Below, piece after piece: positions 42,222 to 50,641 of a DNA stretch of 58,907 nucleotides (position 1 is its first letter; each line of letters begins with the position of its first letter). The DNA is taken from positions 1 to 58,907 of the forward strand of contig JAFUNB010000010.1 in NCBI GenBank assembly GCA_017482345.1, given 5' to 3'. Below the pieces are notes generated by a model. It searched no databases. It worked only from the letters and a program-made list of their open reading frames with translations, and was not told the origin of the DNA. Made by a program: the position numbers and the translations under genes. Source of the stretch: Oscillibacter sp. (GTDB lineage Bacteria; Bacillota; Clostridia; Oscillospirales; Oscillospiraceae).

Positions 42222-43166
42222 ATGCCGGAGAGAATCGTCATTGCGCTGGGCGGAAATGCCCTGCAGTCTAAAGACAGCGGCGCCACCGCCGAGGCGCAGC
42301 TGCAGGTGGTGAAGCGCACCTGTGAGCATATCGCGGAGATCAGCCAGCGGGGCTACGAAATGGCCATCGTCCACGGAAACGGTCCGCAGGTGGGCCGGAT
42401 CCTGCTGGCCAGCGAGACGGCCAGGGATGTGGTGCCCGTCATGCCCTTTGATGTGTGCGGCGCCATGAGCCAAGGGTATATCGGATACCACATTCAGCAG
42501 GCGCTGAAATACGCCCTCAATACCCGAAACCGGAACTATCCGGTGGTGTCTTTGACCACGCAGGTGGTGGTGGACCGGAACGATCCGGCGTTTAAAACGC
42601 CCACAAAGCCCATCGGCGCCTTCTGCACGGAGGAGGAAGCACGGAAATTGGAGCTGGAGAAAGGCTACACCATGCGGGAGGACGCCGGACGGGGCTGGCG
42701 CCGGGCGGTGGCTTCTCCGCTGCCCCGCCGCATCGTGGAGATCGGAGCGGTGCGGCTGCTGTGGGATCACGCCATCGTTATCACCTGCGGCGGAGGCGGC
42801 GTGCCGGTGGTGGAGAATGAGGATGGCACGCTGGAGGGCGTGGCCGCCGTCATCGACAAGGACTTTGCCGCGGAGCTGTTGGCGGAGGAAGTGAATGCGG
42901 ATGCCCTGCTGATCCTGACGGAGGTGGAGAAGGTGGCCATCCGCTTCGGTCAGCCGGATCAGGAGGATCTGAGCCGCCTGAGTCTGGCGGAGGCTGCCAA
43001 ATACGTCCGGGAGGGACAGTTTGGCGTGGGCAGCATGCTGCCGAAGGTGGAGGCAGCCATGAAGTTTGTCCGGGCCAATCCCGGGAAGAAGGCCATCATC
43101 ACCAGTCTGGACAAGGCGCTGGACGCGCTGGACGGAAAGACTGGCACAGTCATCACATTTGCTTAA
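42222..43166 (+). CDS. arcC: Carbamate kinase
   Basis: The enzyme makes ATP and carbamate from carbamoyl phosphate and ADP. The 314-residue protein has 'IALGGNAL' (about 7-14), 'VHGNGPQVG' (about 50-58), 'CGGGGVPV' and 'DKDFAAELLAEEVNADALLILTEVEKVAI' split around residues 210-245, all typical of the amino acid kinase fold of carbamate kinases. No arginine deiminase or ornithine transcarbamylase gene adjoins, so the carbamoyl phosphate source is unknown. A strong terminator follows. Confidence 0.95.
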   Translation: MPERIVIALGGNALQSKDSGATAEAQLQVVKRTCEHIAEISQRGYEMAIVHGNGPQVGRILLASETARDVVPVMPFDVCGAMSQGYIGYHIQQALKYALNTRNRNYPVVSLTTQVVVDRNDPAFKTPTKPIGAFCTEEEARKLELEKGYTMREDAGRGWRRAVASPLPRRIVEIGAVRLLWDHAIVITCGGGGVPVVENEDGTLEGVAAVIDKDFAAELLAEEVNADALLILTEVEKVAIRFGQPDQEDLSRLSLAEAAKYVREGQFGVGSMLPKVEAAMKFVRANPGKKAIITSLDKALDALDGKTGTVITFA

Positions 43167-43170
43167 AAGA

Positions 43171-43203
43171 GCGGCCCGGCAGAAATTGCCGGGCCGCTTT
43201 TTG
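43171..43203 (+). terminator. Terminator of arcC
   Basis: GCGGCCCGGCA pairs with TGCCGGGCCGC (11 bp), followed by T5. Confidence 0.9.
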
Positions 43204-43289
43204 AAAAAAGTCTGTACAGGGGGAACTTTTTCGTGTAGACTGCGTCTGAAGATGCGAACAACATCATACATAAGGAGAAAACAACCATT

Positions 43290-44033
43290 ATGAAAAAACT
43301 GATTGCACTGCTGCTGGTGCTGGCCGTGATCCTGTCTCTGGCCGCCTGCGGCAAAAAGGAGGAGCCTGTCGCTCCCGTGGCCCCCGAGGTGGAAACTGAG
43401 ACTCCCGAGGCAGAGGTCCCCGTGGATTCCGAAGTGGAGGACACCGTTATCGAGATGGAGCCTGCTGATCCCGAGGCCGACGTGCCTGCCGCACCCACTG
43501 AGGAGCCTGATGTTCCCGCGGCTATGCCCGCGGTGCCCGAGACTCCTGCTGTGACCCCTGAAGTGCCTGTCGAGCCTGAAAAGCCCGTGGCGCAGCCGGA
43601 GAGCAAGCCCGAGGCCAGCACTCCCGCTGCCGGTGTGGACCTGAACGCCTTCTACCAGTCTCTGCTGGATACCTACGGTGAGAATTTCCCCGCTACCATG
43701 AACCTGTGCGAGAGCGTGGAGCTGCTGGACGCCTTCTATCCCGGCCTGTCCGGCATTGCCACCAATCAGATGATGATCTGCCAGCCTATGATGGGCGCCG
43801 TGGTGTGTGAAATTGCTCTGGTGGAGGTTGCTGACAAGGCGAATGTGGAGACCGTCAAGGCCATCCTGCAGGGCCGTATCGACGCCCAGGTGGAGGGCGG
43901 CGCCTGGTACCCCGAGAGCATCGAGGGCTGGAAGAACGACTCCCGCATCGTGGTCAACGGCAACTGCCTGATGATGATCGCCTACAGCGAATGCGACGCA
44001 GTGGTCAGCGCTTTCCAGGACCTGTTTGCCTAA
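43290..44033 (+). CDS. DUF4358 domain-containing lipoprotein
   Basis: The 247-residue protein has a lipoprotein signal 'LLVLAVILSLAAC' with Cys20, then an approximately 90-residue Pro/Glu/Val-rich linker (about 25-115), and a C-terminal DUF4358 domain with 'MMICQPMMGAVVCEIALVEVADK' (about 150-172) and 'QVEGGAWYPESIEGWKND'. It is expected to be anchored outside the membrane and to use the linker to cross the wall. Function unknown. The linker repeats P-x-V-P/E-x-P motifs rather than exact DNA repeats. Confidence 0.88.
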   Translation: MKKLIALLLVLAVILSLAACGKKEEPVAPVAPEVETETPEAEVPVDSEVEDTVIEMEPADPEADVPAAPTEEPDVPAAMPAVPETPAVTPEVPVEPEKPVAQPESKPEASTPAAGVDLNAFYQSLLDTYGENFPATMNLCESVELLDAFYPGLSGIATNQMMICQPMMGAVVCEIALVEVADKANVETVKAILQGRIDAQVEGGAWYPESIEGWKNDSRIVVNGNCLMMIAYSECDAVVSAFQDLFA

Positions 44034-44041
44034 TAAAACGT

Positions 44042-44078
44042 AAAAAGAAGGGCTTCCGTTCGGAAGTCCTTCTTTTTT
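44042..44078. terminator. Bidirectional terminator between the lipoprotein and DUF362 genes
   Basis: AAAAAGAAGG-GCTTCCG pairs with CGGAAGTCCTTCTTTTT (one G-T pair) between convergent genes. Confidence 0.88.
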
Positions 44079-44085
44079 GCGGAAA

Positions 44086-45195
44086 TCAGATGTTTACCAG
44101 CTCGTATTCGCGCTGGCCGATGCCGATTTTCTCGGCGTGCTCCAGGCAGGTGCGCCAGTCGGTGTCGGGGTGAGCGGCGGTAAAGGGATCACCGGAGGAG
44201 CAGTCGCAGTCCTTCAGGACGGAATTGGGGATGGTGGGCTGGGCCAGGACAGCGTCGGCGCAGGCCTGATCCAGTGCCACGGGGTCGAAGGAGGCGAACA
44301 TGCCCACGTTGGGAACGAGGGGAACGTCGTTTTCGGCGTGGCAGTCACAGTTGGGGGAGACGTCCAGCACCAGGGAGATATGGAAGCAGGGACGACCGTC
44401 CACGACGGCCTTGGAGTACTCGGCGATCTTCTTATTCAGGATGGCGGGAGCCTCGTCCCACTTCACCTGGATGGCGTCCTTGGGACAAACGGCGATGCAG
44501 CGGGCGCAGCCCACGCAGCGGTTTTCGTCGATGAAGTACTTGCCGTCCTCGCCCCGCTGGGGAGCGTCATGGGCGCAGATTTTGGCGCAGGAGCCACAGG
44601 AGACGCACTTCTTTGCCTTCACAAAGGGCTTGCCGGAGTTATGCTGTTCCATCTTGCCGGCACGGCTGCCGCAGCCCATGCCGATGTTTTTCAGCGCGCC
44701 GCCCATGCCGGCCTGCTCGTGGCCTTTGAAGTGGCTCAGAGAGATGAACACGTCGGCATCCATGATGGCGCGGCCGATCTTGGCCTCCTTCACATATTCG
44801 CCGCCCTCCACGGGGACGGCTACCTCGTCGTTGCCCTTCAGACCGTCGCCGATAAGGATGTGGCAGCCGGTGTTGTAGGGGTTGAAGCCGTTCTGATAGG
44901 CGGATTCAATGTGGTCCAGCGCGTTCTTGCGGCCGCCCACATACAGGGTGTTGCAGTCGGTCAGGTAGGGTTTGCCGCCCTTATCCTTCACCAGCTGGAC
45001 CACTACCTTGGCCCAGTTGGGACGCAGATAGGCCATGTTGCCGGGCTCGCCGAAGTGCATTTTGATGGCGACGTACTTGCCGTCCATGTCGATGTCGTCA
45101 AAACCGGCGGCCATGATGAGGCGGGCGAACTTTTGGGGCAGGGTCTCGCGCCAGGAAGGGGCGCGGAAGTCAGCAAAATAAACTTTGGATGCCAT
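44086..45195 (-). CDS. DUF362 domain protein with two 4Fe-4S clusters
   Basis: The 369-residue protein joins a DUF362 domain (about 1-180, 'AIKMHFGEPGNMAYLRPNW', 'HFKGHEQAGMGGALKNIGMGC') to a ferredoxin-type segment with 'CVSCGSCAKIC' and 'CVGCARCIAVCPKDAI' (about 195-245), then a C-terminal DUF362 part with extra Cys ('CDC', 'DCDCSSGDP'). It is a common anaerobe protein, likely an oxidoreductase accessory; its reaction is not known. Confidence 0.9.
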   Translation of the reverse strand: MASKVYFADFRAPSWRETLPQKFARLIMAAGFDDIDMDGKYVAIKMHFGEPGNMAYLRPNWAKVVVQLVKDKGGKPYLTDCNTLYVGGRKNALDHIESAYQNGFNPYNTGCHILIGDGLKGNDEVAVPVEGGEYVKEAKIGRAIMDADVFISLSHFKGHEQAGMGGALKNIGMGCGSRAGKMEQHNSGKPFVKAKKCVSCGSCAKICAHDAPQRGEDGKYFIDENRCVGCARCIAVCPKDAIQVKWDEAPAILNKKIAEYSKAVVDGRPCFHISLVLDVSPNCDCHAENDVPLVPNVGMFASFDPVALDQACADAVLAQPTIPNSVLKDCDCSSGDPFTAAHPDTDWRTCLEHAEKIGIGQREYELVNI

Positions 45196-45231
45196 ATGCT
45201 CTCTCCTCTGTAATTTTGTTTATGTTGGGTT

Positions 45232-45645
45232 TTATTCGTCCATGTCTACGCTGATGTTGTCTGTGCCGTGGCGGTCAAACTCGGACAGGTAGGCGTCAAT
45301 ACGCTCCATCAGCTCTCCGTAATTCTCCCGGGTCAGCGGCTCGCCATTCATGTCCCGCAGGGCCAACTCCTCAGCCAGAATTTCATAGAACACCACGTCC
45401 TCGTAGTTTTCGATGGCCTCGTGGATGCCGCCGTCGGCAAAGGCGCGGGAGGGGATCAGCTCGCCCCGGTAAAGCTCCACCAGCTTGCTCATCTTCTGCT
45501 GCAGACAGTGGGAAAATACCAGACTCTCCACCTGGTCGTACTCTTTGATGCGGTCATTTTCACGGGTGGAGTTGATCACCCAGTTTCCTATGTAAACAAG
45601 ATCCAGCAGATAGCGAAACTGCCGGTCTGTCAGTTCAATTTTCAA
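45232..45645 (-). CDS. Hypothetical cytoplasmic protein
   Basis: The 137-residue acidic protein, rich in helices ('FRYLLDLVYIGNWVINST', 'EAIENYEDVVFYEILAEELALRDM'), resembles no family I can name with certainty. The best start is TTG 45645, eight bases after GGGAGG; a GTG at 45654 lies inside that ribosome binding site. It follows the murI region divergently and is read toward the DUF362 gene, 36 bases upstream of it, so they probably share a transcript. Confidence 0.75.
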   Translation of the reverse strand: MKIELTDRQFRYLLDLVYIGNWVINSTRENDRIKEYDQVESLVFSHCLQQKMSKLVELYRGELIPSRAFADGGIHEAIENYEDVVFYEILAEELALRDMNGEPLTRENYGELMERIDAYLSEFDRHGTDNISVDMDE

Positions 45646-45749
45646 CGGATACACCTCCCAGTGGTCATTTGTCTCACAATGGTATGATTATAACAAAGGT
45701 ATTCGTAAAATTCCACACAAAAAACCGGGGAAAAAGACTAAAATCTGTC

Positions 45750-45778
45750 TTGCGGCAAACTGCGCCGCATAGTATAAT
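45750..45778 (+). promoter_or_regulatory. Promoter of murI
   Basis: -35 TTGCGG (45750-45755), 17-base spacer and perfect -10 TATAAT (45773-45778). Confidence 0.75.
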
Positions 45779-45838
45779 ATTAAACTTAGATGTAACCTGG
45801 TGCAAAGTGCCCAGATTTCGATAAGGAGCATGAAACAT

Positions 45839-46654
45839 ATGGATATGCGACCGATCGGCGTGTTCGATTCCGGACTGGGCGGCCTGACGGCGGTGCGATC
45901 CCTGCGGCAGATTCTGCCGGAGGAGGATCTCATCTATTTCGGAGACACCGCCCGTGTGCCCTACGGCGGACGCGCCAGAGAGACCATTTTGAAATATGCC
46001 CGGCAGGATGTGCGCTTTCTCCGGTCCTTTGACCTGAAGGCCATCATCATCGCCTGCGGCACCGTGTCCACCACGTCGCTGGAGACGCTGCAGAAGGAGA
46101 ACGACCTGCCCATTGTGGGTGTGGTGGAGCCCACCTGCCGCCGGGCGCTGGCCGTGACGAAGAACAGGAAGGTCGGCATGATCGCCACCCAGGCCTCTGT
46201 TCGTTCCGGCGCCTATGAGGAGACGCTGCTGCGGCTGGATCCGAAGGTAGAGATGATCTCCCGCCCTTGTCCGCTGTTTGTCCCGCTGGTGGAGAATGGA
46301 CGGATCCACCGGGGAGACGTGGTCATTGAGACCGTGGCAAGAGAGTATCTGGAGCCTATGAAGGAGGCGGGGGTGGACACCCTGATCCTGGGCTGCACCC
46401 ACTATCCGCTGCTGACGGAGATCATCGCAGACATTATGGGGCCGGAGGTCGAGCTGGTCTCCGCCGGCGAGGAGTCTGCCTTCGAGCTGAAGCGGCTGCT
46501 GAAGATCAGAGGGCTGCGGACAGATGAGGACCGGAAGGGCGGGGCGGAGTTTTACGTCAGCGACCGGCCGGAGGATTTTGAGTGCACCGCATCGGTGTTT
46601 TTGGGTGAAGACCTGCACCGCGCGGCACGGAGGATCGACATTGACAAGTATTGA
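45839..46654 (+). CDS. murI: Glutamate racemase
   Basis: MurI makes D-glutamate for peptidoglycan. The 271-residue protein has 'FDSGLGGLT' (about 10-18), the first catalytic Cys in 'IACGTVST' (the usual form is A-C-N-T), and the second in 'GCTHYPLL'. Start: ATG 45839 lies ten bases after AAGGAG; an upstream ATG at 45830 is too close to it, and ATG 45845 is also possible. The next gene overlaps its 3' end by 14 bases, and argS follows. Confidence 0.93.
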   Translation: MDMRPIGVFDSGLGGLTAVRSLRQILPEEDLIYFGDTARVPYGGRARETILKYARQDVRFLRSFDLKAIIIACGTVSTTSLETLQKENDLPIVGVVEPTCRRALAVTKNRKVGMIATQASVRSGAYEETLLRLDPKVEMISRPCPLFVPLVENGRIHRGDVVIETVAREYLEPMKEAGVDTLILGCTHYPLLTEIIADIMGPEVELVSAGEESAFELKRLLKIRGLRTDEDRKGGAEFYVSDRPEDFECTASVFLGEDLHRAARRIDIDKY

Positions 46655-47084
46655 GAACATGAAGCTGCCCGTGATGCTCAGCATCCGGGGCGAGCAGTAT
46701 TTTGACGGCGTGGATCCCGACGGCACCGAGCTGATGACCGAGGGCACCATGACGCTGACCGAAGACGGCATGATCCTGCAGTACGAGGAGACGGCGCTGA
46801 CCGGCATGGCCGGCACGACCACCACCTTTGAAATCCGCGGAAAGCAGGTGATCCTCACCCGATCCGGCACCGTCAATTCCATGATGATTTTTGAGGAGGG
46901 ACGCCAGCATACGTCCCTGTACGAGACGCCCTTTGGCGAACTGAGTGTGGATATCCAGACCAGCGTTCTGCGGCACAATCTCAGCGAGCGGGGCGGCGTT
47001 ATGGACATCAAATATTCCATCGCGGTGGAGCACACCGTTACCGGCCGGAACTGCTTCAAGATCCGGGTCCGAAGAAAACAGTGA
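46641..47084 (+). CDS. DUF1934 family beta-barrel protein (YwiB-like)
   Basis: The 147-residue protein matches DUF1934 (YwiB-like), a small calycin-type beta barrel: 'MLSIRGEQYFDG', 'EGTMTLTEDGMILQYEE', and 'MDIKYSIAVEH' at the end. The start is taken as TTG 46641, with GGAGG six bases before; an in-frame ATG at 46659 has no proper site. As in Bacillus (ywiB-argS), it directly precedes argS. Function unknown. Confidence 0.85.
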   Translation: MTSIENMKLPVMLSIRGEQYFDGVDPDGTELMTEGTMTLTEDGMILQYEETALTGMAGTTTTFEIRGKQVILTRSGTVNSMMIFEEGRQHTSLYETPFGELSVDIQTSVLRHNLSERGGVMDIKYSIAVEHTVTGRNCFKIRVRRKQ

Positions 47085-47110
47085 AATTAAAACAAAAGAG
47101 GTTTTGAGAT

Positions 47111-48856
47111 ATGATCAACATGATCCAGAATGCAAAGGACCAGGCCGCTGCTCTGGCCATGAACGCCTATCGTGCCGCCGTCGCAGACGGCTCTCTGCCT
47201 GAGGCTGAGGTGAAGACTGCCCCTGTGGAGATTCCCAAGGACACCGCCAACGGTGACTTCACCACCACCTTCGCACTGGCTGCCTCCAAGGCTCTGCGCC
47301 AGCCCCCCCGCAACATTGCCCAGACCCTGCTGGACCATATGAACCTGGAGGGCACCTATTTTGCCTCCGCCGAGATCGCAGGCCCCGGCTTCCTGAACTT
47401 CCGCTTGAATCCCAGCTGGTATGAGGGCGTCATGAACGCCGTGGAGTCCGAGGGCGAGAGCTACGGCACCAACGACGGCCTGAAGGGCAAGAAGTACATG
47501 GTGGAGTTCGTCTCCGCCAACCCCACCGGCCCTATGCACATGGGCAACGCCCGCGGTGGCGTGTTGGGTGACACCCTGGCTGCCGTGCTGGCCCACTGCG
47601 GCGCCGACGTGACCCGCGAGTTCTATGTCAACGACGCCGGCCATCAGATCGACAAGTTCGCCCACTCCATCGAGGCCCGTTACCTGCAGATCATCCACGG
47701 CGAGGAGAACGTGCCCTTCCCCGAGGACGGCTATCAGGGCGGCGACATCCGCGAGCTGGCCCAGGCTTACTACGAGCTGCACGGCGAGAAGCTGGTGAAC
47801 GTGGACGAGGCTGAGCGCCAGAACGAGCTGGCCCAGTTCGGCCTGTCTGTCAACCTGCCCAAGATGAAGACCGACCTGCAGCGCTACAAGATCGACTACG
47901 ATCTGTGGTTCTATGAATCCACCCTCCATGAGAGCGGCTATGTGGCTGAGACCGTGGATATGCTGACTGCCAACGGCTGGACCTATGAGAAGGACGGCGC
48001 CCTGTGGCTGAAGACCGCCGAGATCATGCGGAACAACATGCTCAAGGCCGGCAAGAAGGAAAAGGACATCGAGAAGCTGGATCTGAAGGACGACGTTCTG
48101 CGCCGCGCCAACGGCTTCTACACCTATTTCGCCGCCGATATCGCCTATCACCGCAACAAGTTCGCTGTCCGCGGCTATGACAAGGTCATCAATATCTGGG
48201 GCGCCGACCACCACGGTCATGTGGCCCGTCTGAAGGGCGCTCTGGACGCGCTGGACCTGAACGGCACCGAGCGTCTGGATATCGTGCTGATGCAGCTGGT
48301 GAAGCTGCTGCGTGACGGCGAGCTGGTCCGTATGTCCAAGCGTACCGGCAAGGCCATCTCCCTCAGCGATCTGCTGGATGAGGTGTCTGTGGACGCCGCC
48401 CGCTGGTACTTCAACGCCAAGCCCGATACCCAGATGGAGTTCGATCTGGGTCTGGCCGTCCGCGAGGACAGCGAGAACCCCATTTACTACGTGGAGTATG
48501 CCCATGCCCGTATCTGCTCCCTGCTGCGGGCCATGGCTGAGGAGGGTGTTACGGTGCCCGCCCAGTCTGAAGTGGACATGTCTCTGCTGAGCGGCGAGAC
48601 GGAGATCGCCCTCATCAAGCAGATCTCCCAGTTCTGCGAGGAGATCCGTCTGGCTGCCCGGGACTACGATCCCAGCCACATCAACCGCTATCTGCAGGAG
48701 CTGGCTGCCTGCTTCCACCGTTTCTACAACGCCTGCCGCATCAAGGGCGAGGAGAAGGCCGTGCAGGCTGCCCGCCTGAAGCTGGCCGACGACACCCGCA
48801 TCGTGCTGCGGAACGGTCTGAAGCTCATCGGCGTGGACGCACCCGAGAAGATGTGA
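47111..48856 (+). CDS. argS: Arginyl-tRNA synthetase
   Basis: Class I synthetase charging tRNA-Arg. The 581-residue protein has the N-terminal Add-1 domain, the HIGH-type motif as 'NPTGPMHMGNARGG' (about 136-149), the K-M-S-K-S loop reduced to 'MSKRTG' (about 408-413), and the DALR anticodon-binding domain at the C terminus ('RLKLADDTRIVLRNGLKLIGV'). Codon use is biased toward highly expressed codons. A strong terminator follows. Confidence 0.97.
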   Translation: MINMIQNAKDQAAALAMNAYRAAVADGSLPEAEVKTAPVEIPKDTANGDFTTTFALAASKALRQPPRNIAQTLLDHMNLEGTYFASAEIAGPGFLNFRLNPSWYEGVMNAVESEGESYGTNDGLKGKKYMVEFVSANPTGPMHMGNARGGVLGDTLAAVLAHCGADVTREFYVNDAGHQIDKFAHSIEARYLQIIHGEENVPFPEDGYQGGDIRELAQAYYELHGEKLVNVDEAERQNELAQFGLSVNLPKMKTDLQRYKIDYDLWFYESTLHESGYVAETVDMLTANGWTYEKDGALWLKTAEIMRNNMLKAGKKEKDIEKLDLKDDVLRRANGFYTYFAADIAYHRNKFAVRGYDKVINIWGADHHGHVARLKGALDALDLNGTERLDIVLMQLVKLLRDGELVRMSKRTGKAISLSDLLDEVSVDAARWYFNAKPDTQMEFDLGLAVREDSENPIYYVEYAHARICSLLRAMAEEGVTVPAQSEVDMSLLSGETEIALIKQISQFCEEIRLAARDYDPSHINRYLQELAACFHRFYNACRIKGEEKAVQAARLKLADDTRIVLRNGLKLIGVDAPEKM

Positions 48857-48863
48857 TCGATGC

Positions 48864-48893
48864 AGGGCCGCGCCTGATGGCGCGGCCCTTTCT
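48864..48893 (+). terminator. Terminator of argS
   Basis: AGGGCCGCGCC pairs with GGCGCGGCCCT (TGAT loop), followed by TTCTT. Confidence 0.85.
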
Positions 48894-48928
48894 TAAGTAC
48901 AGAACTTTACATTGCGGAGGAGCGCAAC

Positions 48929-49462
48929 ATGTTTGAAAACCGATATACCATTACGAAAAAGCTGTATGTGGACTGGGCGGTACATCCCGTCATGCTGGGC
49001 GGACAGACCCGCCGCCGCTTTTCTCTGCTGTCCATCGGCGTGCTGGCTGTGGGTGTGGTGATGCTGGTGCCGGCTGTGATCAGTCGGGACTGGACATACG
49101 CCGGCCTGTATGCGCTGCTGCTGGCAGCGGTGCTGTTCCGGATGTTTGGCTATAACGCCGTGATGGCCGGGCAGCAGTACAACAAGCTGCGCGCCGGCAA
49201 GGACGGCGACTGGGACCGGGTCGTGTATTTTGAGGAGGACCAGATCCGCATCCGGGACGACGGCAAGCTGCTGGCGGTCAAGGAGTATGCGCGTGTGGAA
49301 GAAGTGCGGACCATGAAGGACGGCATGGCACTGGTTCTGGAGGGCGGCATTGTCATCCGTATGGACAAGAATGGCTTCTATCTGAATGACCAGAAGTCTA
49401 CCGCCGAGGCATTTGTTGCTTTTATGAAGGAGAAGTGCCCGGATGCTCTGTTCAAGGGCTGA
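48929..49462 (+). CDS. YcxB-like membrane protein
   Basis: The 177-residue protein has two membrane helices (about 33-50 and 55-75) and a cytoplasmic C-terminal domain with 'VYFEEDQIRIRDDGKLLAVKEYARVEEV', similar to the YcxB family. It starts with GGAGGAG before ATG 48929. The AzlC gene begins ten bases after its stop, so they are co-transcribed. Function unknown. Confidence 0.82.
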   Translation: MFENRYTITKKLYVDWAVHPVMLGGQTRRRFSLLSIGVLAVGVVMLVPAVISRDWTYAGLYALLLAAVLFRMFGYNAVMAGQQYNKLRAGKDGDWDRVVYFEEDQIRIRDDGKLLAVKEYARVEEVRTMKDGMALVLEGGIVIRMDKNGFYLNDQKSTAEAFVAFMKEKCPDALFKG

Positions 49463-49472
49463 GGAGCGACTC

Positions 49473-50177
49473 ATGAGTAAGACAAATCCGGCTGTTCGCT
49501 GGGGCAGGCTCCTGCGGACGGCGTTTCCCGCCACCGTGCCGGTCATGACCGGCTTTCTGGTGCTGGGCTTTGCCTATGGCGTGCTGATGGATACCAAGGG
49601 ATATGGCCCCCTGTGGTCCACGCTGATGAGCCTGCTGGCCTTCGGCGGCAGCATGCAGTATGTGGCCATCACCCTGCTGACCACGGTGTTTGATCCCATT
49701 CAGGCCTTTTTGCTGTCGGTCATGGTCAATGCCCGGCATCTGTTTTACGGACTGGCCCTGCTGGAAAAATACAAAGGACTGGGCAAGGTGCGGGGATTCC
49801 TCATTTTTGCCCTGTGTGACGAGACGTTTTCGCTGGTCTCCACCGTGGAGCCGCCGGCGGACGTGGACCGCAAGGACTTTTATCTGGGCGTGTCCATCCT
49901 GAACTACGGCTACTGGGTGCTGGCCACAGCGGTGGGCGGACTGATGGGCGACCTGATCCCCTTCGACACCACCGGACTGGACTTTGCGCTGACGGCGCTG
50001 TTTGTGGTGCTGTTCATGGAGCAGTGGAAGAAGCGGGAGAACCGCTTTGCCGGCGCAACGGGTATCGTCTGTGCGGTTGTGGCGCTGGTGATCTTCGGTG
50101 CGGAGCAGATGGTCATCCCCGCTATGATCCTCATGGCTGTGATCTTACTGGGAGGGAGGAAACGCGTATGTTCCTGA
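49473..50177 (+). CDS. azlC: AzlC family branched-chain amino acid exporter, large subunit
   Basis: The 234-residue integral membrane protein shows the AzlC pattern: 'FPATVPVMTGFLVLGFAYGVLM', 'FGGSMQYVAITLL' and 'NARHLFYGLALLEKY', with about seven helices. It works with AzlD to export branched-chain amino acids and analogues. The downstream azlD gene overlaps its 3' end by ten bases, so the pair is translationally coupled. Confidence 0.93.
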   Translation: MSKTNPAVRWGRLLRTAFPATVPVMTGFLVLGFAYGVLMDTKGYGPLWSTLMSLLAFGGSMQYVAITLLTTVFDPIQAFLLSVMVNARHLFYGLALLEKYKGLGKVRGFLIFALCDETFSLVSTVEPPADVDRKDFYLGVSILNYGYWVLATAVGGLMGDLIPFDTTGLDFALTALFVVLFMEQWKKRENRFAGATGIVCAVVALVIFGAEQMVIPAMILMAVILLGGRKRVCS

Positions 50178-50503
50178 CGCCGGTTCAGACAATCATCATG
50201 ATCCTGGCAGTGATGGCCGGAACCCAGCTGACCCGCTGGCTGCCGTTTATCCTGTTCCCGGAGAACAAAAAACCGCCTGAGGTGGTGCTGTATCTGGGCA
50301 AGGTGCTGCCTGCAGCTGTGATGGGACTGCTGGTGGTCTACTGCCTGCGTAATACGAATTTCCTGCAGGCACCCCACGGGGTCCCGGAGGTGCTGGCGGT
50401 GGCCGCTGTGGCGGCGCTGCACTGGTGGAAGGGCAATGTGCTGGTGTCCATCGCCGGCGGAACGGCCCTGTATATGCTGCTGGTACAGGTGATTTTTGCA
50501 TAA
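50168..50503 (+). CDS. azlD: AzlD family branched-chain amino acid exporter, small subunit
   Basis: This 111-residue, four-helix protein has 'TQLTRWLPFILFP' near residue 20 and 'LHWWKGNVLVSIAGGTALYMLL' at the end, typical of AzlD. It forms the export complex with AzlC and starts inside the azlC reading frame. A strong terminator follows. Confidence 0.92.
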   Translation: MFLTPVQTIIMILAVMAGTQLTRWLPFILFPENKKPPEVVLYLGKVLPAAVMGLLVVYCLRNTNFLQAPHGVPEVLAVAAVAALHWWKGNVLVSIAGGTALYMLLVQVIFA

Positions 50504-50538
50504 AAAAGAGGGATGTGTTACACATCCCTCTTTTTTTG
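50502..50538 (+). terminator. Terminator of azlCD
   Basis: AAAAAAGAGGGATGTG pairs with CACATCCCTCTTTTTT (16 bp), overlapping the azlD stop codon. Confidence 0.92.
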
Positions 50539-50641
50539 TTTCTGCTTGTTTTCAAACTGTTACAAATTGTGTTGGATTTGTCAGGAAGTTTCTGTGAAAA
50601 CCCGATATTCTGAAACCATAAAGCAACAGGAGGTTTTTGCC

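Noticed and set aside
43345-43640. Repeat region in the DUF4358 lipoprotein gene
   Set aside because: It is a Pro/Glu/Val-rich linker with degenerate codons, not an exact DNA repeat.
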